Of a stretch of DNA of 64,000 nt, positions 17,803-25,695 are shown one piece after another. The notes below the pieces were generated by a model. That model searched no databases and was not told where the DNA came from. It saw only the letters and a list, made by a program, of their open reading frames with translations. A program made the position numbers and the translations under genes. Numbering within the stretch: the stretch's first letter is position 1; each line of letters begins with the position of its first letter. Source of the stretch: Bradyrhizobium sp. PSBB068 (GTDB taxonomy: Bacteria > Pseudomonadota > Alphaproteobacteria > Rhizobiales > Xanthobacteraceae); the NCBI GenBank assembly GCA_016839165.1, contig CP069300.1, positions 248,001-312,000 on the forward strand. Reading direction: 5' to 3'.

Positions 17803-18274
17803 GTTCGTCTCCTGTCCGCTTCGGTGCTGGCATGGACGGGTCTGAATCCCGGTGACGGGATTTCGGCGGCTTCTCGGCAATCCCGAGTTCGTCGGCGCGG
17901 CGGCGCATCTCGATCCAGACCGAGCCGGGTTCGATGCCGGCGCGATGCCACAATGCGACGAGGTGGTAGAGCAGGTCGGCGCTTTCGCTGACGATCGCCT
18001 GCGTGTTGTGCTTGACGGTCTCGAGCGCGACCTCTCCGGCCTCCTCGATCACCTTCTGGGCGATCTTGCGGGTGCTCGAGGTGAGCAGCCTTGCGGTGCG
18101 CGGGTGATTATCCGGCGTCACCGCGTCGAGTGACGCATGCAGCCGATCGAGTTCACCCTGCGAGGCCGTCGCCGCGCGCGGCCCGTCGCCGACCGGCGGC
18201 GCTCCGGCCTGGCGGCGCAAGCGTCCCTGCCGGCGGGGCGGCTCTGTCTCTGTTTGTCTGGCGGTTTCAGTCAT
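17786..18274 (-). CDS. HisE-like phosphoribosyl-ATP diphosphatase (second-copy type)
   Basis: A 162-aa protein of the all-alpha NTP pyrophosphatase group. Residues 41-133 align with HisE: VIEEAGEVALE carries the metal-binding glutamates and IVSESADLLYHLVALW the following helix and aspartate. Compared with the usual ~105-aa HisE it has a 40-residue Arg/Pro-rich N-terminal and a 28-residue charged C-terminal extension, and no his genes are nearby. HisE hydrolyses phosphoribosyl-ATP in histidine synthesis; in this setting, first gene of an Nramp operon, a different nucleotide substrate is possible. Start supported by GGAGCAGGT before ATG. Confidence 0.8.
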   Translation of the reverse strand: MTETARQTETEPPRRQGRLRRQAGAPPVGDGPRAATASQGELDRLHASLDAVTPDNHPRTARLLTSSTRKIAQKVIEEAGEVALETVKHNTQAIVSESADLLYHLVALWHRAGIEPGSVWIEMRRRADELGIAEKPPKSRHRDSDPSMPAPKRTGDEHEQGK

Positions 18275-18407
18275 ACCTGCTCCGATCGTCTCCGCGCTGC
18301 CTGTCAGGCACGGCGCGAGGGACGCGGAGCGGCTTTACGCGCGCGCGCAACCTCCGCTGCCGTGAGCAGCGGCATTCTCAAACGTGATGTCGTTCCCCGA
18401 AGGGTGT

Positions 18408-18439
18408 CCCGTTGCAGCGCCGGAACGGCGGGCAACGGG
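18408..18439. repeat. Inverted repeat CCCGTTGC..GCAACGGG
   Basis: 8-bp perfect arms with a 16-bp loop in the gap between the 99-aa gene and the hisE-like operon. Possible terminator for the 99-aa gene or an operator of the operon; not decidable here. Confidence 0.35.
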
Positions 18440-18474
18440 ACGACTAGGTCCCTCGTCCATGTTCGTCCCCTAGG

Positions 18475-18573
18475 GCATGATCCGGAAAACTGCGAAGCGG
18501 TTTTCCGGAACGATCATGCCTAAACAAGAATCCAGAGCGCGATGACGATTCAAGCTGATCTCATCGCGCTTCA
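18475..18573. repeat. Composite palindromic repeat (GCATGATCCGGAAAA family), copy 1
   Basis: Two joined palindromes: GCATGATCCGGAAAA..TTTTCCGGAACGATCATGC (18475-18519) and AGCGCGATGA..TCATCGCGCT (18536-18570). The same two-part unit occurs at 30549-30649 and 56981-57084, with half copies at 55015-55059 and about 31335-31370. Confidence 0.85.
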
Positions 18574-18870
18574 GGCGCTCGCCGCCATCTTGAGCTTGGC
18601 GGCACGCGCGATTGTTGTGCGCGGGCCGGAAGGCCGGTCCGCGCATCGCTCACCGTTGGTCGGTTCGGTGCTGGTTTCGACGGTCCACCGGCATTCCAGG
18701 TGGCCGTCGATCAAGACCCAATGACATGCCGGTGCCGGGGTTGGACGCCGGCCTCGGCCCTCCGGGTGGCGAAAACCCGGGAGGTTGTCATTGGAATGGG
18801 TGGCCGCAATCGGCCGCGGCGCCATGCGCTGCGGCTCGAACGGCCGGAATTTTGCGAGCTTTTCGAACAT
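18571..18870 (-). CDS. Small hypothetical protein (99 aa)
   Basis: A 99-aa basic, Pro/Arg-rich protein beginning MFEKLAKFRPFEPQRMAPRP. A strong GGAGGTGAGCG precedes the ATG at 18870. The 3' end touches the composite repeat. No signal peptide or TM segment, and I do not recognise the family. It lies between the hisE/Nramp operon and the divergent CsoR-type repressor gene. Confidence 0.55.
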   Translation of the reverse strand: MFEKLAKFRPFEPQRMAPRPIAATHSNDNLPGFRHPEGRGRRPTPAPACHWVLIDGHLECRWTVETSTEPTNGERCADRPSGPRTTIARAAKLKMAASA

Positions 18871-19207
18871 CGCTCACCTCCACTTCCGCTGTCGCGCGGC
18901 AGGCCGGTGAGGAGCGGCGGTCAGCTAAGGCGCGACCACCCATCCACGCAGGCGAAATCTGCGCGATCAGTTTTGCTATGTTGCGGCGTCAACAGTCCCG
19001 TCGAGGGTCTACTGTCGCCTGAGTTGCTACTGCCCATGTGCCTTCTGTGTTGGCTCGTGGTCGGGTTGGTCTTTCGGGGTAGGACCCCGGCGCGGAACGA
19101 ATGTTCCGACAATTGGGCACTACGCCTGACACAAACACGTGTCAAGCCGAATTTGCTATCCTCCTGGGAGGATCGCGATTATCCTCCCGGGAGGATAGGA
19201 GAACCAT
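18871..19207. other. Divergent intergenic region with repressor operators
   Basis: About 337 bp between the 99-aa gene (minus) and the CsoR-type gene (plus). It contains the two 18-bp palindromes at 19157-19197 and a shorter palindrome GGAACGAATGTTCC near 19094. Otherwise nothing coding is convincing. Confidence 0.5.
19157..19197. promoter_or_regulatory. Tandem palindromic operators before the CsoR-type repressor gene
   Basis: Two 18-bp sites, TATCCTCCTGGGAGGATC (19157-19174) and the perfect palindrome TATCCTCCCGGGAGGATA (19180-19197), spaced 23 bp apart. The second abuts the ribosome binding site AGGAGAACC. G/C runs flanked by TA ends are the known style of CsoR/RcnR sites, so autoregulation is very likely. 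Confidence 0.75.
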
Positions 19208-19477
19208 ATGTCCGACGACCATCCGCATGTTGCCATCGCCCGGCGCCTGAAGCGCGCCAACGGCCATCTCGAGACCATCGTCGAGATGATCGAGCAGGGC
19301 AAGCCATGCGCCCAGATCGCCCAGCAATTGCAGGCCGTGGAGAGTGCGATCGAGAGCGCCAAGAAGGCGCTGATCCACGATCACATCGGCCACAGCCTGG
19401 AGGAGACGTTGAAGGCATCGGGCCCCAAGGGCCGCAATGTGCTGCGCGACTTTCGGCTGATCGCGAAATACCTGTGA
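19208..19477 (+). CDS. Metal/formaldehyde-sensing repressor of the CsoR/RcnR/FrmR family (DUF156)
   Basis: An 89-aa all-helical tetrameric repressor. Candidate sensor residues are the N-terminal H5/H7, C34 and H59 (with H62 close by). This resembles the His-Cys-His arrangement of RcnR (Ni/Co) and FrmR (formaldehyde) rather than the Cys-His-Cys set of copper CsoR. AGGAG precedes the ATG and two palindromic operators lie directly upstream. No exporter gene is adjacent on the same strand; the nearest metal gene is the Nramp operon about 1 kb away on the other strand. The inducer is therefore open. Confidence 0.88.
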   Translation: MSDDHPHVAIARRLKRANGHLETIVEMIEQGKPCAQIAQQLQAVESAIESAKKALIHDHIGHSLEETLKASGPKGRNVLRDFRLIAKYL

Positions 19478-19515
19478 CCCAACATACCTGTGACCCAAGA
19501 TACCCGTGATCAAAG
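19468..19515 (+). repeat. 16-bp tandem repeat across the repressor stop codon
   Basis: Units ATACCTGTGACCCAAC, ATACCTGTGACCCAAG and ATACCCGTGATCAAAG follow directly on each other, the first spanning the last codons and the TGA. Confidence 0.7.
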
Positions 19516-19542
19516 GCCGCATGCGGCGGACTGACGAAGCTT

Positions 19543-19572
19543 GACCCGTCCGGGGGGATCACCGGACGGGTC
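19543..19572. terminator. Hairpin after the CsoR-type gene
   Basis: Perfect 11-bp stem GACCCGTCCGG..CCGGACGGGTC with an 8-nt loop, between two convergent genes. No long T run follows, so it may work with Rho or act on both strands. Confidence 0.6.
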
Positions 19573-19642
19573 GGTTGCGACACGGGGTGGATGAGGACCC
19601 GTGCCGAACGCAGGATCCGCAGCCTTTAGAAAAGCCCGTCGA

Positions 19643-19906
19643 TCAGTAGCAGGTGCGCACGCGGCCGATGTAGTTGCCGTAGGCGTCGAACTGGCGCACC
19701 CAGCCGCAGCGGCGATAGCCGGTGTCGTAGTAGCCGTCGCTGGCCGCGATCGCGCTGCCGACGATGGCGGCGCCGACCAGCCCCGCGCCAACGCCCCAGC
19801 CCCAGCCATACGGCTTGGCTTCGGCCTGCGAGGTGGTGGATGCGATGGTGCCGGTCACGGCGAGCGCGGCGAGGGCGAGGGCGGCAAACTTGGTCTTGAT
19901 CGACAT
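19643..19906 (-). CDS. Small secreted Gly/Tyr-rich protein (87 aa)
   Basis: An 87-aa protein with a signal peptide ending near ASTTSQAEA, followed by a Gly/Trp-rich stretch (PYGWGWGVGAGLVGAAIVG) and a Tyr/Cys-containing tail (CGWVRQFDAYGNYIGRVRTCY). Two cysteines may form a disulphide in the periplasm. GGAG lies before the ATG at 19906. Similar short envelope proteins are frequent in Bradyrhizobium; function unknown. Confidence 0.7.
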   Translation of the reverse strand: MSIKTKFAALALAALAVTGTIASTTSQAEAKPYGWGWGVGAGLVGAAIVGSAIAASDGYYDTGYRRCGWVRQFDAYGNYIGRVRTCY

Positions 19907-20075
19907 GGGATACTCCATCCTGTTTGAGCGCGGTCCGGTGTGGTCCGCATGCCCGTTGGACGGAGGCTTTCCGGTTCCGGTTCGAGCGCCGGCCGGGAAA
20001 TATGGTTTCGTGGATTGTTTCGTCGCGAATAAAGCTCTGCGAGATGGGTCTAAATGGCTCGCCGCGAGCTCGGTG

Positions 20076-20100
20076 CACCTCTCCCCGTCGGGGAGAGGTG
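20076..20100. repeat. REP-like palindrome CACCTCTCCCC..GGGGAGAGGTG
   Basis: Perfect 11-bp arms around GTC. Same family as 22202-22225 and 22361-22383. Confidence 0.7.
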
Positions 20101-20157
20101 AACCATCCACGGCGCTTCCTGCTCAAACCTTATCCATCATGCGTCAGCAAGACGGAG

Positions 20158-20964
20158 TCAGTTGCCCGCGAATACGCCCGGATCGAACCTGTCGACGTCC
20201 GCAAGCAGCTCGCAGAACGCACGCGCGCCATGCTCGAGCAGCTGCTCGCCCTTGTCGGCAGAAGCCTTGGTGGCATCGCCGATCGCGCCGCTTGGATTGA
20301 GATCCTGCGCCTGCCAGGCGAACGGTGCCGGCCGCTGGGTCGACAGCAAGCGGTGATCCTGCTCGATCTGAATGCTCGCGGGCTTGAAGTCCGCGATCGC
20401 ATCCTTGCGCACATGCTGCGGATACTTCGCCAGCATGATCGAGGTTTCGACCGCGCCGCCATGGATGCCGTGGCGCAGTTCGTCGGCATCGAACAGCCCG
20501 TCGGGTGTGCCGAAGCGCGACCAGCTCGTGGTGACCACCAGCATCTTGTGCTGCGCGCGCAGATCCTGCGCGACGAGTTGCATCGCGGCGGAGTTGCCGC
20601 CATGGCTGGTCACCATCACGAGCTTCCTGACCCCGGCGCGTGCCACGCTCTCGCCGAGCGCCATCCAGCTGTTCAGCGCCACCTCGGTCGGCAGGGTCAG
20701 CGTGCCCGGAAAATCGATGTGCTCGGTGGAGATGCCGACCGGCTGCACGGGCAGGAACGTCGCCGGGATGGCCGCTGGCAGCAGCGCCTGCACCCGCGCC
20801 AGATACGCTTCACCGATCATGACGTCGGTTCCGAGCGGCAGATGCGGCCCGTGCTGCTCGGTCGCGGCCAGTGGCAGCACCACGATCCAGCGCGCGGCCG
20901 CGCCCTTGGCGATGTCGGGCCAATGGATGGCGGTCCAGTCACGGGGCGGAAGCGTCGAGGTCAT
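20158..20964 (-). CDS. Creatininase-family amidohydrolase
   Basis: A 268-aa metal-dependent cyclic-amide hydrolase of the creatininase fold. Metal ligands are in ATEQHGPHLPLGTD (Glu, His, Asp) and the second site in TSHGGNSAAM, with GGAVETS toward the C-terminus. The ATG at 20964 is preferred over an adjacent TTG. Family members open creatinine, act on formamidopyrimidines (MftE, ArfB) or other lactams. It diverges from a NitT/TauT-type ABC operon, so its substrate may be the imported compound or a product of it. Confidence 0.85.
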   Translation of the reverse strand: MTSTLPPRDWTAIHWPDIAKGAAARWIVVLPLAATEQHGPHLPLGTDVMIGEAYLARVQALLPAAIPATFLPVQPVGISTEHIDFPGTLTLPTEVALNSWMALGESVARAGVRKLVMVTSHGGNSAAMQLVAQDLRAQHKMLVVTTSWSRFGTPDGLFDADELRHGIHGGAVETSIMLAKYPQHVRKDAIADFKPASIQIEQDHRLLSTQRPAPFAWQAQDLNPSGAIGDATKASADKGEQLLEHGARAFCELLADVDRFDPGVFAGN

Positions 20965-21108
20965 CAAGGCTGTCGTTTCAATACAAGCGTTTCATGGGAT
21001 GGATTTGCAGGCTAGTTTGTTTAACATCGTGAGGCGTTCGCGTCTCCGGGCGCGGTCCACCTCCTGCCGCCTTCCATCATGGGCCATTATATCAGACGGA
21101 GTCCAACC

Positions 21109-22152
21109 ATGATCCCGGCCTTTTTGCTGCGAGCGTTAACCACAGCCCTGCTGGCCGCCACCCTCGGCGTTTCCGCAGGTGTCCTCCCGGTGCGGGCGCA
21201 GAGCTCGGACAAGTCTTTGGACAAGGTCTCGTTCGGCACCAACTGGGTCGCCGAGGGCGAGCATGGCGGCTTCTTCCAGGCGCTGGCCGACGGCACCTAC
21301 AAGAAATACGGCCTCGACGTCACCATCGTGCCCGGCGGCCCCAACGAGAACAACCGCATGCTCCTGATCGCGGGCAAGCTCGACTTCTTCATGAGCGCGA
21401 ACTCGCTGCAGACCTTCGACGCCGTCACCAACAACGTGCCGCTGGTCGCCGTCGCGACCATGTTCCAGAAGGACCCGCAGGTCTTCCTCACCCACCCGGA
21501 GGTCAAGGTCAGCAAGATCGAGGATCTGAAGCCGCTGACGCTGCTGATCTCGAAGGAAGGCATCACCAGCTACTTCCAGTGGCTGAAATCTGAGTACGGC
21601 TTCGACGAGAACAAGGTGAAGCCCTACACCTTCAACCCGCAGCCCTTCATCGTGAACAAGCAGACGGCCATGCAGGGCTATGTCACGTCGGAGCCCTTCG
21701 CGGTCGAGAAGGCCGCCGGCTTCAAGCCGAACGTGCTGCTGCTCGCCGACTACGGCTTCAACTCCTATTCGACGCTGATCGAGACCCGCCGCGACCTGGT
21801 CGACAAGAAGCCGGACCTGGTGCAACGCTTCGTCGATGCCTCGATCGTCGGCTGGTACACCTATGTGTACGGCGACAATTCGGCCGGCAATGCGATGATC
21901 AAGAAGCTCAATCCCGACATGAACGACGAGCTGCTGGCCTATTGCGTCGCCAAGATGCGCGAGTACGGCATCGTCGATTCCGGCGATTCCATCAAGAACG
22001 GCATCGGCGCCATGACCGACGAGCGGATGGCGAGCTTCTTCGACAAGATGGTGCGCGCCGGCGTGGTCAAGAGCACCATCGACTATCGCCAGGGCTATAC
22101 GCTGCGCTTCGTCAACAAGGCGGTCGGCGTCGAGCTCCGGCCCAAGAACTGA
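21109..22152 (+). CDS. NitT/TauT-family ABC transporter substrate-binding protein
   Basis: A 347-aa periplasmic protein with a signal peptide ending near GVLPVRA. NMT1/ThiY-type landmarks are VSFGTNWVAEGEHGGFFQAL, YGLDVTIVPGGPNEN and VTSEPFAVEKAAGF. The frame opens at 21079, but the ATG at 21109 has GGAG upstream and starts the signal peptide. Relatives bind nitrate, sulfonates or thiamine pyrimidine precursors. It is the first gene of a transporter set with the ATPase and permease genes that follow. Confidence 0.9.
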   Translation: MIPAFLLRALTTALLAATLGVSAGVLPVRAQSSDKSLDKVSFGTNWVAEGEHGGFFQALADGTYKKYGLDVTIVPGGPNENNRMLLIAGKLDFFMSANSLQTFDAVTNNVPLVAVATMFQKDPQVFLTHPEVKVSKIEDLKPLTLLISKEGITSYFQWLKSEYGFDENKVKPYTFNPQPFIVNKQTAMQGYVTSEPFAVEKAAGFKPNVLLLADYGFNSYSTLIETRRDLVDKKPDLVQRFVDASIVGWYTYVYGDNSAGNAMIKKLNPDMNDELLAYCVAKMREYGIVDSGDSIKNGIGAMTDERMASFFDKMVRAGVVKSTIDYRQGYTLRFVNKAVGVELRPKN

Positions 22153-22201
22153 CGGTGCGGACGCGATGAACTTTGACGCGAATGTTGCAGCGTCGGTAGT
22201 C

Positions 22202-22225
22202 CACCTCTCCCCCTGTGGGAGAGGC
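22202..22225. repeat. REP-like palindrome between binding-protein and ATPase genes
   Basis: CACCTCTCCCCC..GGGAGAGG type copy. Together with the copy at 22361-22383 it fills most of the 273-bp gap 22153-22425 inside the transporter operon. Confidence 0.65.
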
Positions 22226-22360
22226 ATAGGCCGCCCATGGCGGCCGTACCTAGCGACGCCGAAGCAACGCTTCGGCTATGTCGCATCGCCAGATGCGATC
22301 CGGGTGAGGGGTGACGCTCTCTCGTGGGACCTGCGCCCCCTCACCCGGCGCTTCGCGCCG

Positions 22361-22383
22361 ACCTCTCCCCGATGGGGAGAGGT
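22361..22383. repeat. REP-like palindrome ACCTCTCCCC..GGGGAGAGGT
   Basis: Perfect 10-bp arms; about 45 bp before the ATPase start. It may modulate read-through from the binding-protein gene. Confidence 0.65.
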
Positions 22384-22425
22384 GCTCCCCGCGGCACGAT
22401 CGCGCTCAGCAAAATCCAGCCGTCG

Positions 22426-23232
22426 ATGGTAGAGAGCATCGTGTCGGAAATCGCCGCCAGCAGCTCCGCCGTGCGCCTGCGCGGCGTCACCAAGACCTAT
22501 GACAGCGGCGTGATGGCGCTCGGGCCGCTCGACCTCGAAGTCCGGCAAGGCGAGTTCGTCTCGCTGCTCGGGCCCTCCGGTTGCGGAAAATCCACCGCGC
22601 TGCGAATTATCGCAGGCCTCGCCACACCGAGCACAGGCACGGTCGAGCTCGCGCATCACGACGTCGAGCGGCGCGGCAGTCACCGTATCGGCTTCGTGTT
22701 CCAGGAGCCGACGCTGATGCCGTGGGCCAATGTGCGCGACAATGTCCGCCTGCCGCTGAAGCTCGCCCGCGCGCCGGCGACCGATGCCGATGCCCGCATC
22801 GAGGCGGCGCTCGATCAGGTCGGGCTGGCGGAGTTTGCCGGTGCCTATCCGCGCGAATTGTCCGGCGGCATGAAGATGCGGGTGTCGCTGGCGCGCGCGC
22901 TGGTCACCGATCCGGATATCCTGCTGATGGACGAGCCGTTCGCGGCACTCGACGAGATCACGCGTTTTCGCCTCAACAACGATCTCTTGTCGCTGTGGCG
23001 CGATTTGCACAAGACCGTCATCTTCGTGACGCACTCGGTGTTCGAGTCGGTCTATCTCTCCGAGCGTGTGATCGTGATGACGGCGCGGCCGGGCCGGATC
23101 GGCGCCGAGTTTCATATCAACTCGGCCGAGCCGCGCGGCGAGGAGTTCCGCACCTCGGCCGAATATGCCGCCTACTGCCGCGAGGTCTCGCATGCGCTGG
23201 CGCCGTCCTATGCGGGGCAGGCCGGCGCATGA
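22426..23232 (+). CDS. NitT/TauT-family ABC transporter ATP-binding protein
   Basis: A 268-aa ABC ATPase: Walker A GPSGCGKST, Q-loop VFQEPTLMPW, signature ELSGGMKMRV, Walker B ILLMDEPFAALDE and H-loop FVTHSVFES. Start is uncertain: the ATG at 22426 lacks a clear Shine-Dalgarno, a GTG at 22441 has GGTAGAGAGC before it, and the open frame before 22426 runs through a palindromic repeat. Its stop overlaps the permease start as ATGA. Confidence 0.9.
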   Translation: MVESIVSEIAASSSAVRLRGVTKTYDSGVMALGPLDLEVRQGEFVSLLGPSGCGKSTALRIIAGLATPSTGTVELAHHDVERRGSHRIGFVFQEPTLMPWANVRDNVRLPLKLARAPATDADARIEAALDQVGLAEFAGAYPRELSGGMKMRVSLARALVTDPDILLMDEPFAALDEITRFRLNNDLLSLWRDLHKTVIFVTHSVFESVYLSERVIVMTARPGRIGAEFHINSAEPRGEEFRTSAEYAAYCREVSHALAPSYAGQAGA

Positions 23233-24017
23233 AGTCTCCGCAAGACCTCATCCGCTTTCTGCTTCCGGTCGCGGTGTTCGCTGCGGGGCTCGCGCTCTGG
23301 GAAGCGATCGTCCGCGCCTATGGCATCCAGCCCTACGTGCTGCCGAGCCCGCTATTGGTGCTGAAGACGCTGGTTGCAGACTGGCCGATCCTGTCGCAAT
23401 CGCTCGGCGTCACGCTGCTGACCACGCTCGAAGGCTTCGTTGCCGCCGCGGTCGGCGGCGTGGTGCTGGCGCTGTTGTTCAACCAATCGAAATGGCTGGA
23501 ATATTCGCTGTTTCCTTATGCGGTGGTGCTGCAGGTCACGCCCGTGATCGCGATCGCGCCGCTGCTCCTGATCTATCTGCAGCAGCAGACCGCGGTGATC
23601 GTCTGCGCCTGGATCGTGGCGTTCTTTCCGGTGCTGTCGAACACCACGCTCGGGCTCAACTCGGTCGATCGCAACCTCGCCGGTTTGTTTCAACTTTATG
23701 GCGCGTCACGGCTGCAAACGCTGTTGTTCCTGAAGCTGCCTGCGGCGCTGCCTTATATTCTCGGCGGCCTGCGCATCGCCGGCGGGCTGTCGCTGATCGG
23801 CGCCGTGGTCGCGGAGATCGCAGCGGGCAGTGCAGGTGCCGGCTCGGGCCTCGCGTTCCGGATCGCTGAATCGGGCTACCGGCTGAATATTCCCCGCATG
23901 TTTGCAGCCCTTCTGCTGCTATCGCTGGCCGGGATTGTCATCTATGGGGTGCTGGCGCTAGTTTCGCACCTCTTGTTGCGGCGTTGGCATGAAAGCGCGT
24001 TAGGAAAGGACAGTTGA
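23229..24017 (+). CDS. NitT/TauT-family ABC transporter permease
   Basis: A 262-aa inner-membrane protein with about six TM helices of the BPD-transport family. The EAA loop region is seen near LYGASRLQTLLFLKLPAALPYI (nucleotides about 23690-23760). Start ATG overlaps the preceding stop (ATGA) and its own stop overlaps the next start (TGATG), so translation of ATPase, permease and dehydrogenase is coupled. Confidence 0.9.
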   Translation: MKSPQDLIRFLLPVAVFAAGLALWEAIVRAYGIQPYVLPSPLLVLKTLVADWPILSQSLGVTLLTTLEGFVAAAVGGVVLALLFNQSKWLEYSLFPYAVVLQVTPVIAIAPLLLIYLQQQTAVIVCAWIVAFFPVLSNTTLGLNSVDRNLAGLFQLYGASRLQTLLFLKLPAALPYILGGLRIAGGLSLIGAVVAEIAAGSAGAGSGLAFRIAESGYRLNIPRMFAALLLLSLAGIVIYGVLALVSHLLLRRWHESALGKDS

Positions 24018-25000
24018 TGGCCCCGATTTCTTCCGAAAAGATCGATCTGCTGATTTACGGACCGATCCGGCCAATCCTCGAAAACGGCTTTTCCGATCAA
24101 TACGTGCTGCACAAGGCCGAGAGCCGCGGCGACCTCGAACGGCTGACGATGGACACGATGGCCAAGATCCGCGGCATCGCCGTCACCTATCACACGATGG
24201 CGACCGACAAGACCGCGATGGCGCTGTTTCCCAAGCTGGAGATCGTCGGCAGCTTCGGCGTCGGCTACGACCACGTCGATTCCGCCTATGCGCGCGATCA
24301 CAATATCGTGGTCACCAACACGCCCGACGTGCTGACCGAGGAGGTCGCCGACGTCGCGATGGGTCTGTTGATTGCGACCTTGCGCGAATTCGTCAAGGCC
24401 GACCGCTATGTGCGCTCCGGCCTGTGGCAGACCCAGAATTATCCGCTCAGCGTCGGCTCGCTGCGTGATCGCAAGATCGGCATCGTCGGCATGGGCCGGA
24501 TCGGCCAGGCGATCGGCCGTCGCCTGGAAGCCTCGCGGGTGCCGGTGTCATATCACTCGCGCAACCCATCCAAGGACGTTTCCTACAAGCACTATCCCGA
24601 CCTGATCGAAATGGCGAAGGCGGTCGACACCCTGATCGTCATCGTGCCGGGCGGCGCCTCGACCGCGAAGATGATCAATGCCGACGTTCTGAAGGCGCTC
24701 GGCCCGCGCGGTGTGCTGATCAATGTGGCGCGCGGCTCCGTGGTCGACGAGCCGGCGCTGGTCGCGGCGTTGAAATCCGGCACCATCCTCGCCGCCGGTC
24801 TCGACGTGTTCGCGGCCGAGCCGAACGTGCCGGACGAATTGAAGGCGATGCAGAATGTCGTGCTGCTGCCGCATATCGGTTCGGCCTCGGTGGTGACGCG
24901 CAACGCAATGGACCAGCTCGTGGTCGACAACATCAGGAACTGGTTCGCCGGCAAGCCGCCGCTGACGCCGGTCGCCGAAACCCCGGTCAGGGATCGCTGA
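24017..25000 (+). CDS. D-isomer-specific 2-hydroxyacid dehydrogenase
   Basis: A 327-aa NAD(P)H-dependent dehydrogenase of the glyoxylate/hydroxypyruvate reductase type. The Rossmann motif is GIVGMGRIGQAIG; catalytic Arg is in NVARGSVVDEPAL, Glu in FAAEPNVP and His in LLPHIGSAS. It is co-translated with the ABC permease upstream and overlaps the inhibitor gene by one base (TGATG). The linkage suggests that a 2-oxo or 2-hydroxy acid arises from the imported compound. Confidence 0.92.
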   Translation: MAPISSEKIDLLIYGPIRPILENGFSDQYVLHKAESRGDLERLTMDTMAKIRGIAVTYHTMATDKTAMALFPKLEIVGSFGVGYDHVDSAYARDHNIVVTNTPDVLTEEVADVAMGLLIATLREFVKADRYVRSGLWQTQNYPLSVGSLRDRKIGIVGMGRIGQAIGRRLEASRVPVSYHSRNPSKDVSYKHYPDLIEMAKAVDTLIVIVPGGASTAKMINADVLKALGPRGVLINVARGSVVDEPALVAALKSGTILAAGLDVFAAEPNVPDELKAMQNVVLLPHIGSASVVTRNAMDQLVVDNIRNWFAGKPPLTPVAETPVRDR

Positions 25001-25695
25001 TGGCATTGTCCCGCTTCAGCGTCGTGCTGCTCGCGCTGCTGGCCGCATCCGGTCCAGCCGCCGCGCAGGACGTCACGACGTTGAAGAAGGACATGATCGG
25101 ACAGTGGGAGCTCGCCACCACCGAGCGCAGCAAGACCTGCGTCGTGACGCTGAAGAGCGACGCGACGCCGCAAGGCTTCAAGCTCGAGCTCGAGCCGGCC
25201 TGCGCCGCCGCGCTGCCCTTCACCAAGGACATCACCGGCTGGAGCATCAAGGGCCTCGGCGACATCGTGCGGCTACACAACGCGGCCGGCGAGGCGGTGA
25301 TCGATTTCACAGAAGTCGAGGCCGGCATCTTCGAGGGCATGCGCACCAACGAGGGCGTCTACATCCTGCAGAATCTCGCCGCCGCCCGCTCGCTCGCCAA
25401 GTCGATGGACCAGATGATCGGCGACTGGTCGATGGTCCGTGGCAACGGCCAGGCGATCTGCGCGCTGGTGCTGACCAACACCGACGCCGGCAACGACAAT
25501 TTCCAGGTGTTCATGAAAGGCAAATGCGATCCCGCGGTCGCGACCTTCAACCCGACGCTGTGGCGGCTCGACCACGGCCAGATGATCCTGATGTCGCCCA
25601 AGGGCGAGAGCTGGCAGTTCGAGGCCGACGACAACGCCCAGTGGCGCCGCATCCCCGACAGCGCCGATCCGCTGATCATGTTGCGGGAGCAATAG
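25000..25695 (+). CDS. Periplasmic AprI/Inh-family protein with two inhibitor domains
   Basis: A 231-aa secreted protein with a signal peptide ending near GPAAA. Two tandem domains of the Inh/Omp19 beta-barrel type follow: about residues 30-125 (MIGQWELATTERSKTC, C47/C68) and 138-222 (MIGDWSMVRGNGQAIC, C153/C175). Each keeps the IGxW start, the paired cysteines of the family and an acidic middle. Single-domain relatives inhibit serralysin-type metalloproteases in the periplasm; no such protease is encoded beside it. The start overlaps the dehydrogenase stop. Confidence 0.82.
   Translation: MALSRFSVVLLALLAASGPAAAQDVTTLKKDMIGQWELATTERSKTCVVTLKSDATPQGFKLELEPACAAALPFTKDITGWSIKGLGDIVRLHNAAGEAVIDFTEVEAGIFEGMRTNEGVYILQNLAAARSLAKSMDQMIGDWSMVRGNGQAICALVLTNTDAGNDNFQVFMKGKCDPAVATFNPTLWRLDHGQMILMSPKGESWQFEADDNAQWRRIPDSADPLIMLREQ

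Noticed and set aside
17786..18274. Housekeeping histidine-biosynthesis hisE
   Set aside because: No his genes nearby, unusual tails, and placement as first gene of a transporter operon; kept as HisE-like only.
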